From Homarus americanus (lineage: Eukaryota; Arthropoda; Malacostraca; Decapoda; Nephropidae), in the NCBI RefSeq assembly GCF_018991925.1, contig NW_024744357.1, forward strand, positions 3,357,706-3,421,705: a stretch of 64,000 bases of DNA, read 5' to 3'. Under the pieces are notes generated by a model, which made no database searches, had not been told where the DNA came from, and saw nothing but the letters and a program-made list of their open reading frames with translations. Of this stretch, positions 40,110-54,011 are shown piece after piece; the first letter of the stretch is position 1; the number at the start of each line of letters is the position of its first letter. The position numbers and the translations under genes were made by a program.

Positions 40110-42060
40110 AAAATTGAGCGGAAAGTTTGAATATCTATTTCGCTCATTAACAATTTGGCGAAAAATGAAATTGTAGCTCAGAGCTAAAAAAAAATCTGAC
40201 TGAACGTGAACAAGAAAACATGAACCACTGTATAGAACGGAATATACCAACTGAATGTTTGTTTTAATAAAAGGCAATCATAAATAATATGAAATTATCT
40301 TTCTAAGTGGTGTTGTTTAACAAGCTAGTGTTTTCCAAGACATTTCGCTTCATTGGACAAGAACTATCAGAGATATTCTGGTGGTCATCTTCAATACTGG
40401 GCGCAATTTTGAATCTTATCAACGATGAACCTCAGACCCCAGTTTCACTATCCCTGCTCACTTGGTTCCTCAGATATGGGCAATTTTATAATGACCAAAC
40501 ATAAAATAAAACCACTCCACTTGTCAGCAATATTAGAATCAATCGGAAATAATAAAACTATTATTATTCTTTGTTGTTTGGTTAGAAAATTATGGCACGT
40601 TTAATTTTTGCTCTTTACCATCGGCGGCCATCATGGATTTGACAGCCTAGTAGAGAAACACAACAGGTTCTGGAAAGACTAAATAGTTTAGGGTCAATAA
40701 CAGCAACCCAATATAAAAAGTTCGACAGGGTAATAACATCAAGGACAGGGACTATAAGGGTGGCTGGTACCCACTGACCACCTCGCTGTAAATGAGTTCC
40801 TAATTTTATAGAAGGAGAAACAAGGCGGTGTGCCGCCCACGTTGAGCCATCTGTACCGAATCTTAATATAATGCATTGTATCCTTAATGGACCGTCATGC
40901 CTACTGAACCCACTTTAGCTTTCAATGAACAAAAAAAACGTGTTTTAGGGAGTTTTGTTTTAAGGTATTTAGGGATATAACTGTCGGGGTCATTTAAAAA
41001 CGTTTACTTAAATTAATTTTGTAAATTTGAGAACAATAGTTACACATTAAGACATGTTTTCTTGTTTCAAGGGGGGTACATCTTATCACATCCTGGCAGT
41101 CTGACTACTCCGAGTAATATATCGTTTGTGCCTCATCTAAGAACAGAGTCCCTCTTATGTGTTTATGTGTTTTAACAACTAAAATTGTTAAGCAGGTCCT
41201 TTCTGCTTCCTGGAACTTTCTCATTATGTTCATAATTGCCATGTACTGTAGCCATAGTTCGGCATTACAGGGCGTTCTTAGGTAATCCTTTACTACTGGT
41301 ATGTGATCATTGAATTGTTTAATTTCAAATAAAGTATTAAAGTCGTTGACTGGAGGGTAGCCCTCAGTAACCTCATAATAAACCAGGCCAATGTATTAGC
41401 CTCTGTGAAATATAAAGACACTAATATTATATAAATGCGGAACTAATAATGAGCATCTCGCTAGAATAACCACCTGTTTATATCACACCATCTTGTCTGA
41501 CATTCCATTTACCTCCACATCAGTCCTCTGTTGATGTCAGCTGTTATGCTAATGGCCTGGTGAAGTGAGGTTACCAATTAAATTATGTCAGTTGATAGCC
41601 CGACACGACACGTTGACGTCGTATCCCGAGACAGGCTCTCTAGGCTATACTTACCTCTCTCTCAGCTAATTACTCGCTAGTAATTGATGCTCATCAGTCT
41701 GACAATGCCAAATAACTGTACAGGCTTTACTACCCCCAATATAACTAGAAAATTAAGCCAAGGAACAAAGAGAGAACATAAAACTATAAATATGTCTTGT
41801 GTAACTTACTAGCTAAGATAACTAAAAGCATAACAGTGGCCTGCTGTGGTGATTCCAACTGCCAACCACAACCAGTACAAAGGTGGTAACCAGCGGGAAA
41901 GTAGTTGTATCAAAGGTGACAAGTAGTGGGATTACCTGACAACTCATCAAAGGTGTCAGCGGTGGAATCAACAGCAAGTTCAATAGGTAGCAACAGATGG
42001 GATAGCCCTGACATCTCACCTAGCCTGCATCATCAAGTTTTCCAAGATTTTCTGGGGGTA
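40110..42060. other. Intergenic stretch upstream of gene 3
   Basis: Diverged similarity to the region upstream of gene 2 up to about 40950. Beyond that AT-rich sequence with no recognised gene. Confidence 0.45.
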
Positions 42061-42064
42061 ATTT

Positions 42065-43080
42065 TCAAGGTGTGATTGTCTCAGCTACATTCAGTTGGCC
42101 TTCCCCTATATGATCATTTCGAGTAACATCATCTTCTTTTGTTGAGTGAGTGTGTTCACTGAACATGGTTTGGTCATCTCTATCCTCTTGTTTTTGGTCC
42201 TGTGACTGAATATTGAAAGGAACATCTACCTTGTATGTTTTAGAGGCCAGCATGGCATTAAGTGCTGCGCCAACCAGAAAATGCCTTCGTTTACCTCTTT
42301 CCAAAGCTTTTCCAGTTAGCAATATGACTTACAGAATTGCTGGCATAGAATTTGCTCCAATATATACTGAAGGCCTGACCCTGCCAGTATGTGACCAATA
42401 CATTCTACGAAACTCATCTCCTTGTGGAAACCACAGAGCCGTAGTACAATGCATCGAAGGTCACTCTCTTCAGGTTCATTCTCCATTATCTGAAGGACCT
42501 CCCACCAGAATGGCTGGTCAAAGGTTACAATGGATGTAGCACTGTACTTCTTGGCATGATTAAACAAACTTCACGAAGGCATAAACACACCTGAAGTCAC
42601 TCGAGTATCATTTGCATTAAAACTGACCATCCGGGCCTCATAGGACACACAGATAAAGAAGCTTTCCAAGGGATATGAATACTTCTTGCATCTGGTAAAA
42701 ACATTCTGTGCTATGGCAAGATCTAATGGCTTCAAATATTGATGTGAAGTACTGAATGTTCACTTATCTAATGATGCATATGTCTTCGGTAGCTGCTGTG
42801 ACACTATAGGAACACGATAACTGCTCTTGGTGCCAAGTGTTATTGAAGCAATCGTTGCCATGCCATGGTAGGTGTTCTTGCCGGCAATGGTTATTGTGTT
42901 ATGATCAACATTGTAGGCTACAAACTGAACAAACTGGTCTGGGGTGAAATTTGGAATGTTTGTAGCCTGGCTGACTGGGGCACTTTGTTCAAAGCGTTGG
43001 TTCTCTGAATAGAAACAACAAAATCCATGTCCATTCAATGAGTCTACGAGGAATCTTGATGCAGTAGAGTAACCACATAA
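42065..43080 (-). pseudogene. Mobile-element-associated gene relic, unnamed family
   Basis: On the minus strand, in order: PDQFVQFVAYNVDHNTITIA with GKNTYHGMATIASI, then after frame changes SGVFMPS and HAKKYSATSIVTFDQPFWWE, SDLRCIVLRLCGFHKEMSF, GHILAGSGLQYILEQI and, in another frame, MLTGKALERGKRRHFLVGAA. The order NVDHN...TFDQP.W...LGGFH.EMSF...GSG...LTGKA...RGH is a recurrent multicopy family in invertebrate genomes (from memory; family name not known to me). Stops and at least two frameshifts; dead copy. Confidence 0.5.
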
Positions 43081-43430
43081 GGCCAGTTTTCCCAGGATTG
43101 GTTTGTAGTAATTATAAGGTGGGATTTTATGTTATATTTACACATGCTGTGTATTTTTATTGTTACCATTACAGAGATATACAGGTATTTTATGACCTAG
43201 GTGCTAGTGTTTTGTACCTTGAATGATTTGTGTTGAAGTAGATTTATTCTGATTTTAGTCAGTAGACGTGTTTATGGGTCTATGTTGATTTAGGAAGTTT
43301 CATACATATATAATAGTAATTATATAATTATAATTGAACGAAAATATTGTCTGCACTTCTCTTAAGCCACAATAACCAAACACTAGTCACGACTACACAT
43401 TTTTGGTTGTTACTTGTACGAAAAGAACTG

Positions 43431-43571
<141 letters not shown>

Positions 43572-43849
43572 GCCTCAAACATAAAATTTAATACAGTAGC
43601 ATCGAAAAAGTAATATGACGAATAGAATAATATAAGTACAGTGAAAGAAAAAATAAATAAAAATACATTGAACAATAAACCATTGAGTCATTAATTAATT
43701 ATTAACCTTTACTTCAATTTATCCATACAGAGCAAAACACTAAATTTAATAAAAGCTTAAATCTTACAGGAAAAAATACAAAAGTAAGCACAAACTATAT
43801 GTTACAACAAACAAGAACAAAACAAACACGTTAAAAACAAGGTAATGAA

Positions 43850-44065
43850 GTGGAGTCGTGAGTGCCCAATACTGACTGTGACCCGTGTCTTGTCGTGAGG
43901 ATGGTGACGCCTGCCTTACATATAGGATGATCAGATGTGTGGCTATGGTCTCTGATTGCTGAATAAAGTGTTTTAGACAATGGTTGGTTTGGTGTAAACG
44001 AGCGGCTTCGTCTCACCAACAAAAGTCGCATTATAGCGACTACATTTGAATGAATAAACAACTGA
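43850..44065 (-). mobile_element. Penelope-like element, GIY-YIG-type C-terminal fragment
   Basis: Minus-strand frames give ATFVGETKPLVYTK, then SRSFTPNQPLSKTLYSAIRD and HSHTSDHPICKAGVTILTTR. The order of a Y/F-V-G-E-T block, a loop of basic residues and IRDH...HP is typical of the endonuclease tail of Penelope-like elements (from memory). One frameshift between the parts. The hammerhead-like core lies downstream in the same orientation, as expected. Confidence 0.5.
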
Positions 44066-44099
44066 GGACTGCAGTTCATCGGGGACTTGATATTTATAT

Positions 44100-46120
44100 C
44101 TAAACCACATATCTGTAGTTGGTCAAACTAAACGACAACTGAGGGTTAGACCTACAAGTCCCCCGTGTGTCCAACCTACTGTAAGTATCGACTCATCGTA
44201 AGTCCTTACTTTTTCGTCTCAGTGATCTTGTACAAGCTTTAGTTACGCCGTGTGTAATAAGTGATAATTAAGAGCTCCCCGACGTTCTATGAAACGCCGG
44301 TCACCCAATGACGCGACAAATTTACATTACATACTGTAATTTACTTGTGTAACTGTTGCCAATACGAGGGAAACTTACTATAACTGAAGTGAATCATTAT
44401 CTATACTTGAGTGTTTCTTGGTGTTAATACGCAAAGAACCACCTTCTATCAATCTTACAAGTGTTTACTTGTACTTGTGTGATCTCACTCAGCATTTTCA
44501 TGCTAAGTTCTGACCAGCATTTAGGCTTCATTATGATTATTATATGCATGTAAATAAGTATTTTAAGAATAAAAAGGAAACTATCACTGTTCATTTTTCT
44601 TACCCTCTATGACACTTAACTGATAACTATTTAATTAACTGCTATTACCTTGATTACACTTTGCCTTGTATCCGGTGTTGAAATTTCTGGTTGAAAATCT
44701 TGCCTAATTATCGAGTGATCATTGGAAGTCCAGTAGTTTAACAAACTACGATACTGTTAACTAGAGACTCAACTTGTCCCTTGGGTTTTATCCAATATAC
44801 TAGAAAAAAATATCCTTGAATATTCTCAGATAACAAATCAGAAGAAGCATTATGACTGTACAGTTACGAGGCACGGATGACAGAAAGACCAACGCTTATA
44901 GTTGTTCCATTTAACTCCTCTTGTTTACTGAGAACATTATTGCTAGTTTGTCAAAAGGTCCATGGATTTTTTTTTCCTTTTTCATTACCTAGTTCTGAAG
45001 AAGACATATAACATAATATATACAACTTATCATTGTTAGTGGGATTGTAGAAAACATGAAATATCAAATTGAAGTCACATCAATTCAAGAAAAAATAACT
45101 TGGTCCTCACCTCCGTCACTATGTCAATATTTTATTTTTACAGTTGTTTACACCAAGAGACGAAGTACTACATAAAACAGCATGTATCATCGCTGCTGCT
45201 ACCACTGAGAGACCACACGTACTAGACCACATCACGTAAACATAACATAAAACTTGACAAATAATCTCAGAAATATTCCAAGACTTTAAAATGTTCTTTA
45301 CATCTCCAGTGAAGATAAGTCACGTAGATAGGTGACGTAGATTACCAGAGTATCACTGGGATCCTGGTAGACACTGGTGCACGCCTTGGGAACTACTGCA
45401 CGCGGGACACCAGCTAGGAACATAACAATGCCTGTGCCAGCACTCTCACCGTGACGCAGCAAGTTGCAAAGGGTCTTTTGTGTACCCTAGAAGTACTTAA
45501 TATGTATGTTTAGATAGGCTGTGTTAATTCTTGTAGACAGGACAATAAGGGCAAATGGATTGAGCGGGTTTATCAGTATTGCACTTGCACATCTCTGTAT
45601 ATATATTTTTATATCTCAATGGTGGCGATAAGGGGGTGAACGTCCTCCTCGTTAACTTTTTTATCCCTCCTGACTTCACGACGAGGAGAGTGACACACTG
45701 AGGCTCTAAACTAAAGAATATTTGAAAAGCAAATATAATGATGTTTTGATAACACTGTTTAATATGATCTCGTTTTGGTATAGAGAAATATCATGCTAAC
45801 TCTGCGTTGATAAGCAACTCTTACGCTTACTGAATTCAGGTCAACTGGTAAGCCTGTGTATTTCCCATGAGTGTGTGAGTGAGGTGTGGCGCCGTATTGA
45901 ACATTATTACAATTCTTTTCTTTTGTTGTTTTGTTTATACATGTTTATATTACATACTGTCATGTAAGTACAAGCCCTTAGTTAAAGACACATCACACAC
46001 ATCACACACACACACACACACACTCCTACGACTACTACTACTACTACTACTATTTTTTTTAACGTGGACTCCAGCCTCCCCCAGTAGCCACACCTTCGCC
46101 GCCATTTTATGACCTAAAAA
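44100..46120. other. Intergenic stretch with microsatellites
   Basis: No gene recognised. (CA)n at about 45990-46023 and (CTA)n at 46029-46050. Confidence 0.5.
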
Positions 46121-46129
46121 TTAACTATC

Positions 46130-46580
46130 AAAATACATAAGCAGCTACCCTAGCTGTGTTGAGTTGGTTGAGCCGCAGATCTATGCGACATTCAGTGACT
46201 GTTGCCTCGTAGTCAATATCTGCAACTGTTGTCGGCTTTGGGGCACATTCTCTCGTTCCCCTGAAGCAGAGCAAAGCAGACCTAAGGAGAGAGAAGGACA
46301 GTCGACATCTCAACCTGGCTGTAACATACAGTAACTTCTGGGCTGCTGCTTCTGTTCGGATAACACCTGCGCGAATCTGGAATAGAAGCATCTTGCACTT
46401 GGTCCCATCCCACCAGAGGTTGTGAACACCAGAGGAGTGAAGCTGCCTCGATCAACGTTCTGTATTCTCTCCCCGTATGCCCTAATCTTGTCGTTCTCGT
46501 TCCTCCTGTGTGCAGCATCCAGAGCTAGGTTATGTTGACATGCGGCCAAGGGATCAAAAACCTTGAAGTAAAAAGTTAAA
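46130..46580 (-). mobile_element. LINE RT C-terminal fragment
   Basis: Minus-strand frames: AYGERIQNVDRGSFTPLVFT with TSGGMGPSARCFYSRFAQVL, then CRLSFSLLRSALLCFRGTRE. The pair GSFTPLVF...GGMG and LSF.LLRSA...RG is a common C-terminal pattern in invertebrate LINE polyproteins (from memory). Frameshifted and 5' truncated. Confidence 0.55.
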
Positions 46581-47079
46581 ACTATTTGTATCGGATAATA
46601 CTCTTTTACTTTATTGACTCTTATCTATTCTACAGAGTCTGTCCAGAGGCAAGTGCTTGTATGGTGTTTTGTGAATCTCAGCCCAGTACGTATCTGGTGT
46701 TAGAGAGACAGCCTGCTAAATGTGTTGTTAGCCCTTTGACTAGTGGGGGTTTCCCTCAGCTGAATAAAATCGTCTGGTGTTTGCTAGAATAAAATACTCA
46801 GTACAACAGCACGAATGAAAGCAATTAAGAGATAGTTTTAATAGCTAATTGTGGGTATAAGCACGACACTGTACGAGTTGTGAGACGGGCCGCGTACCGG
46901 TATTAGATGTGATAGCTCTGATGTGGCGGCAGCGGCGAGCTATCGCTTGGGCAGTCACACGGGTACTAGTCCTGCTTAGTCGCTCAAGGCAGCTGGAGCG
47001 TTGCAAATATCGGAAGCAGTGTCCATTGTTTTTGAGCCCATAAATAACAATTAATAACGAGCGTCCAGTGGTACAGGAA

Positions 47080-48775
47080 AAGTGGAAAATCTTGTACTTT
47101 TTTGTTAAAATGACTGGAAAACCGACATGTTTGATTTATAAGCAACAGGTAGCTGTCGCCAAAGATTACAATGTTCGAAGGCTTTATGACACTGTATGTA
47201 TGCACTAACCATGCTCTCAAGTATAATGAGTTACGTGAAGACAAACTTAAAGAGTAAGAGCAGTCATTGAAAAAGCAGCAGTCAGTATTCAATAGTGTTC
47301 ATCAAGACAGTGATGCTGCAGTTAGGGCAAGTTACAGGGAGGCCCATGAAATAGCTTTGTCACCGAAGCCATTTTCTGAAGGGAACTTTATAAAGAAATG
47401 TATATTGATGGCTACAGAAAATATTTGCCCAGAAAAACGTTAACCATTTCCAAACATTAGCCTCTAAAAAATACAGTTGCAGAGAGAATTAATGAATTAT
47501 CAGACAATATTAACAGTCAATTCAAAGACAAAATTAAGTTCTTTACTGCATTTTCAGTTGCAATTGATGAAAGTACCGATATAACTGATGCAGCACAACT
47601 TGCAGCTTTTATACGTGGTGTGGATGACAATACGCAGTTAAAAGAAGTTTGTGGAACTGGTATCAATGAAAGGAACGACAACAAGTGATGACATCTTCGC
47701 GAGTTTGGTAGGGGCACTGGATAAACTAGGTGTTGACTGGGTACAAACTGTGAGTGGCTACAGTTGGAGCACAACAAATGGTGGGTTGAAAAGCTGGAGT
47801 GGCAATAAAATAAAAGGAAAGGGTACGAGCTGTGAACCCAAACCATCAATTTCATAATTTGCATTTCATTATATATAGAGAAGTGTTGTGCAGTAAAACA
47901 TTAAATATGGATAATGTCATGGATGTCATTATAAAGACGGTGAACTTTATACGAGCACGAGGTCTGAACCACAGACGGTTCAACTGCCATATCACACTGA
48001 TGATCGCTGGGTAAGTCGGGGAGACGTATTGAAGCGATTTAATGAATTGCGTAGTGAAATACAGATGTTTATGGAACAGAAAGGAAAGGATGTGCAGGAA
48101 TTGAAAGATAATGAATGGGTTCAATATTGCAGAGTACTTAAATTACCTGAACACGAAGTTGCAGGGACGCAATAAATTGGGAACAGAGTTTTATGACTGC
48201 ATTCGTGCCTTTGAGGTGAAACTGCAGCTTTTTGAAAAACATCTTGCAGAGAGTAAGCTTTCACACTTTCTGACCTTAAAGTCCCTGCAAGGCACACCTG
48301 AATAGTACTGCATCAAAATTTCCAAGTTAAGAAATGAGTTCCAAGAGATTTGTTAGCTTTAAATACCTTGAGAAAGCATTGTCCATTTTTCAGAACACAT
48401 TCTCTGTCAGTGTTAATGAGGTTCCAGAACATCTTCAGTTAGAATTAATTGAGCGCCAGTGAGATTCTGCTTTGAGGAACACGTTTTCGAGTGTCGATGT
48501 TGGCACATTTTATCATTATGTGGGACCAAATTATCCCAGGATTAAGTTTTTTGCCTCAAAGATTTTGTCCATGTTCAGAAGTACATATGTTTGTGAACAG
48601 CTCTTTTCTGTAATGAACATTAACAAATCTCGGCTTCGTTCTCAACTTACTGATGCGCACCTGAATTCAATACTGAAGGTTGCTACAGCTCAGTCATTAA
48701 CTCCAAACTCGGTTGCATTGGTCCATATCAAGAGGTGCCAAGTCTCAGGGAGCAGCAGTAGCAGGCAGTAACACT
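47080..48775 (+). mobile_element. hAT transposase relic (GTF2IRD2/Charlie-like)
   Basis: In shifting frames on +: GKPTCLIYKQQVAVAKDYNV (BED-like start), EAHEIALSPKPFSEGNFIKK, FSVAIDESTDITDAAQLAAF with IRGVDDNTQLKE (catalytic-domain block), MDVIIKTVNFIRARGLNHR, YLNTKLQGRNKLG, FEVKLQLFEKHL and the dimerisation block STYVCEQLFSVMNINKSRLR ending HLNSILKVATAQ. Order and motifs match the hAT transposase from which vertebrate GTF2IRD2 also derives (remembered). Numerous stops and frame changes; inactive. Confidence 0.75.
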
Positions 48776-49084
48776 AATCAAAGTAACTACTGTATATATT
48801 ATACAACACATAACACAAGCATTTTTTTTTTTAGCTTCACGCTTGCCCTTAGGCGGGGGGCTTGTCCCTCACTCTCGAGTAGACTAGGTGCACCCAAGTT
48901 GGTGTGCTGTCGCTAACCTGTTACCTGCAACTGCGTAGGTCCCATTCCTCGGCCGTCCCCCTCCAGACCTTGTGCCAGGGTGCTGGTATCCATTTCGAAG
49001 ACGTTGATAGATATGTTCCACCGTTGTGTCCGCCATGGGAGAACCCCAACTTACATGTGGAAACATCGTGGCCTCCAGGGGGGT

Positions 49085-49985
49085 AGACGGACCTATATCC
49101 CGAGCTCCTTAAACAACTTTTCTATCAATTTCTAGAAGGATACAGCGGGCCCAGAACTGACGACAACGTTGGAGCCGGTATCTGGAGCAGAGACAGGGAG
49201 TGGAGCTTCTGCCTGCCGCGGCATACAACCATATTCACTGCAGAGTTGTTTGCAATAAATAGAGCCATTGACATTGCAATGACAAGCGATGTCAATGATG
49301 TTGCTATCATTTCAGACTCTATGTCAGCTCTTAAAGCAATTCAAAGTGGTAACACTACCAGCAATGAGGTACAGAGCAACATTATTAATAAATTACATGC
49401 GTGTGCCAAGAATATTGTGCTGATATGGGTGCCTGGGCATTGCAACATTCGGGGCAATGAACAGGCAGACAAACTAGCAAAAGCGACTGTGGGTCTCAGG
49501 GAGACAACCAATGTACCCTGGGAGCGTCAGTCGTGTCTCTCCTTGGGGAAGACATATACAACAGGGAGGTGGCAACATGATTGGACGAGGTTAGATCTTC
49601 GCAACAACTGGAAGACTAACAGAGGAAACTGGCTCTCAGCATACAGAAAGAATAGGAAGGAAGAGGTGGTCCTCGCCAGACTAAGGTTAAATTGTACCTA
49701 TCTGACCCACCTAAAACCTTACATAGATAACTCCTTCCCTCCTACCTGCGCCACGTGCAACAAAATTATGTCCATTAGACACATTCTGACAGAGTGCAGC
49801 CAGTACGAACCAGAACGACGGCGGCTGGTGATGCTAGCGACCAAGCGAGACTTCGTTCTGACTGTACCCAACTTATTACAAGATAAGGAGACCCGTCTTA
49901 TCGGCATGCTGTGAAAAATACACGCATCAATGCTTTTATATAATATGTATGTAACCATGCCCTAAAAAAAATAAAAATGAATAAA
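49085..49985 (+). mobile_element. LINE RNase H domain and C-terminal finger
   Basis: From VGAGIWSRDREWSF through IFTAELFAINRAIDIA (catalytic Glu), VAIISDSMSALKAIQ (Asp) and IWVPGHCNIRGNEQADKLAK (His and Asp) this is an RNase H of the type carried by I/Jockey-group LINEs. A C-terminal C-x2-C...H-x4-C finger follows (CATCNK...RHILTEC). The first catalytic Asp region (usually YTDGS) reads FLEGYS, so the enzyme is probably dead. Open frame 49246-49914; A-rich tail at 49964-50000. The RT itself is missing upstream. Confidence 0.8.
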
Positions 49986-49999
49986 TCAAATTAAACAAA

Positions 50000-52390
50000 G
50001 ATATGAAAACATACAACACAAGAGACATATCACAAACCTTTTCATTACATACAACACGCACATATACCAAGTAAAACTGACACCTACCAACACCATACAA
50101 ACAAAACACAAGGGCTACACCATCACAAAAAAATCATATCACAGAGAAACTTGTCACCTGACTGGCCATTTCATCTGGACTGTCAGTAAACTCACCGTCA
50201 TATCACTCACTCATACCATAATTCATCCAAAAACAAACAACACCAAGAAGAAAGACCACCAGAGTACCAAGAACAAGACCATAAGAATAACAAGAAAAGA
50301 AGAAACAAGACCATCAGATTAGTTGTACCATCAGAGTAATGGCGTAATGTGAGAAGAAAGAAGACCAAGAACAGAAGAAGAAACCTCAAGAAAGATCCAG
50401 AAGAAGAAAGAAGACATCAGCTCCGGCCGAAAGGCGAAGTGGCCAGTAATCCCCAAATTATTCCGACATTATTTTATTTTTTAACAACCAAAGAAATAGG
50501 TATTCAGTTTGCAACGACTGCAATTAGCGTAGTACTTAACTAATGTAGGTTAGTAACTACAAGCAAACCCCAATAGTTGGGATAGGACCTTACTCTTCCG
50601 GGCTTGATGGCTGAATATAACTCAGTATATGTTAACCAATTTAAAATATATTTGCTAACATTTCTACCCAGGAACTTATTCCTCATGCTGTTAATTTTAA
50701 ATTCATTAAAACCTTACAATATAAATAATGAAACATTTCAAGAGGTTTGCCCCAAACACGTCGTTTTCTAAATAAGACAATCGTCATTATCTGAAATACT
50801 GAACTATCAACACGTCTAGTGCTGTCCAATAAGACCCTACTATAATTTACACTTTCACAATTATACTGAAAATAATCCATCACGTCTGTGGCGAATTACC
50901 GAGTGGATACGAAATTTATCACGGACGGGCAGATGGTTTGACGGAAGGACGGACGGACTGACGGAGGGGTGGAAGGAGGGATGGAGGGAGGGAGGGAGGG
51001 AGGGGGAGAGGGAGGGAGGGAGGGACTGACTAACAGCATCACTACTACGCTATGTATTCCCAAACTTTCGGTCCGGTAGGAATACTGGGAGAAAAAAATT
51101 AATGCAGTTCAACAAGGAAAGACGTTCCCAATACAGTAAAACGAATGATTTTCTATCTTCATAAAACTTTGAAAAATTGGTGTTTGATGCAAGCTGAGGT
51201 AGAACTATGACATCCCTAAAAAACTACATCGAAAATTACTTTGATGTTCTTGAAACACGAGGTGGTGGTCTAATGCTTCTGAGGAGTGAGGACGTTCCTG
51301 AGGCATGCGTGTGAGGAGTCCCCCCACACATAAAACGGAAGGAGATCCAACTGACCGAAAACATTGATCTTTGATGACGAGCTGTGACGGTCAACACTGA
51401 AAATTTCAAGATTAATTGGTTCTCTGCACCAAAAGACCTTAATCCTAATCGCCCCTGAGGCAATATGATTCATAGCATTACGGTTGGAACCCATTAAAAT
51501 GAGGATCCATTGGAATTAACACTTAATGGGATTGGACCTGTTATTACTAAGCCCCAATCCCAACGGTTAGGTGAAGTTGTTACCAATTAGGGCCGGGACC
51601 TGTTTGATGAATCAACAGCTGATAGAGAGGACATGACGCCTCCAAAACATGAAACAGATTATCTAATAGCCTGTAAAGCAGGATAATGAAACCATGACAG
51701 CATGGTGACGGTATTTTATCTCAGTGTAGCAAGAACTTTCCAGGAGAGATACGGATGTCTTTAAAACAGGTGGACCTGATCACTGTAACCACTGGAATGG
51801 AAGAGGTGGGGCTTTGGTGGGAAGAAAGTGGGAGGGGGAGGACCCGGATACCCTCATAGACGGCGTGAAGGAAGTGGGGGGGGGGGGTCTTTCATATAGA
51901 CAGCGACAGGACCACAGGCGACCACAAAGACGGTGTAAGCACAAGGAGTCAGTCAGACTCCCGCGTGAAAGAGTGGGGGCATCACGTTGACTCAGTGATA
52001 AATGAGGGACACCGACGTCCTCAAAGATGGAGGAGAGAAGCGTAACGTTCCTTTAAAACTGTTGTGGGATGCGAAGGACTCCAGACGTAGCTGATGAATA
52101 AAACGATAATCATTGAATATGATAACATGGACGTACCTGAGATATGGTGTGTTAGTGTCCCCCGAAGAGCTGTTTTAACTCACTTACCTGGAAAAAGAAA
52201 AGGAAAAATATAGTTGACATTACCTGTCGTCCATCCCACACACACACACACCTATATGATTATTCACACTTAACTTACAGGAACAACTTAATCACAAATT
52301 TATGCCAAATGAATGACTACGAGAAATTGTTTAACATGTCAAGAACACAACAGTAGTATTAATAGTAGTTACCTTTTGCTGGTGGTCGAT
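50000..52390. other. Intergenic stretch with purine-rich tracts
   Basis: 50220-50420 is AAGAAG-rich. 50925-51025 is a G-rich tract. 51875-51887 is a poly-G run. No gene recognised. Confidence 0.5.
50925..51025 (+). repeat. (GGGA)n G-rich tract, quadruplex-capable
   Basis: From 50986 four GGG runs separated by single A occur in succession, followed by more; flanked by GGAC repeats. Confidence 0.85.
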
Positions 52391-52399
52391 GAAGCCCTG

Positions 52400-53130
52400 G
52401 CACCGTTTTAACACTTCTATGGCACTTTGCAACACTACGACATTCTGAGATACTTTACAGTAACTTATGACACTTTTCGACACCGTAAGACACTATTGTA
52501 TGTTGTTTGGACAATTTAATAATTATTCGAGACTTCAAGAATTTATAACACTTTATGATACTATATGGCTTTTTACAGCACTTTAGAACGCTAACACTTT
52601 AGGATACATCATGACACTTTAGGTCACTTCAGGCACTGATACTTGAGGACACTTGTGCACTTTAGAACGCTTCGTGACACTTTAGAACACTTTGGCACCT
52701 TAGACCACCACATGAAACTTTAGTACATCTTACATTATACGACACTTATTCGATTTAATGGTACTTTATCAGACCTACTGGCACTTAAAACCACTTTATA
52801 ATACTTTGTAACAATGTGGTACTTTATGGCACTTTATGCCACTTTATCACTTTACGACACTTTATGCCACTCTTATGACACGGATAGGTATTTTTGGCAC
52901 CAGCAATTATTGTGTGACGCTTATAAGTCTTCTGGTGACAAACACTTTACAAAACTTATAAATACACGCGATCACTTCACAACATTTATGAAAATTAATG
53001 GCACTTAATATCACTTTTTCGAACTAAGACCACTTTGACACATACGATTACTTTCCGACACTTATAAACACTTTGTGACACTTGCAAATACTTCATGACA
53101 CTTACAAATGCTTTACTACAATGACAAACA
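52400..53130. repeat. Decayed short tandem array rich in GACACTTTA
   Basis: CACTTTA/ACACTTTATGACA motifs recur every 15-25 bases over about 700 bp with many substitutions, an old short-unit satellite. Open frames in it are not credible genes. Confidence 0.75.
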
Positions 53131-54011
53131 CTGGACGATACTTTGAAGTCTATGCCAATTTTAGACTCTTCACCTTACCGACTGTGAATTTGTCCATAAG
53201 CCTTCGTGTTCTGCCTTGTGGTAGGGCTCTCATAATGTTTCACGAGTTGTATTTAATCTTCGGACAAAACCACGACACGACTTTTGTCTTTGATTGCACG
53301 TCCTTACCGGTACCAAGGCAGAGACAGCACTGCTACGCGTCTGACAGTCTGATCCTCTGTTGACGTTCTCATAAATCCGATACCGCAAAACGAAGCCGAT
53401 TCAAGACATAAGCGAATCGACCAAACCCCGTCCCAGTGCTATAATGGACTGAGGTTGGTCGTGTTTTACTTATTCGTTTCTTTATCTGTTATAATTATAA
53501 AATATAAGGCAATGTTTTACACAAGATTATATGCCAATAGCTAGTTCGTATAATGGCCCGTTTTGGGATGACTGAGTCTGATGTATCGAAAAGCTGTTCC
53601 TGAACCCTCGACACACCTACGTCATCGATGTCTCACAGTGGTGTCAGCCAACCGGTGATAAAAAGAATCCAGAGTTGTTTATACAACGCGCATGCGTGCC
53701 GTGGGTGTTAACAAAGGCTGTAAGAGACTACTCCTTAAAAGTCGTATTTCTGAAGAATTCAGCGAGTCTACTAATCCCAGCTGTGCAGAATACTATACTG
53801 TAGTAAGGCCCAGTTTTCAGCACAGTGGCATCTATTTTTTTTTTTAAGTTTTGCACTTTGTCATTTTTGTTGAATAAAAACATCTGGTCTTACCACCCAG
53901 TCCCTCAGGTCGAAGATTGTCAAGTATGCGCATGCGCAATATGAAGAGTGACGTTGCAGTGACGTCTTTACCACTCCACCTCAAACAAGCCAAACTATCT
54001 ACCTGACTGCA

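Noticed and set aside
45350..45480. Possible fourth member of the ten-cysteine family, because of GC-richer short segments
   Set aside because: No PECxCG, DGKTxGQ or LCC motif in any frame on either strand.
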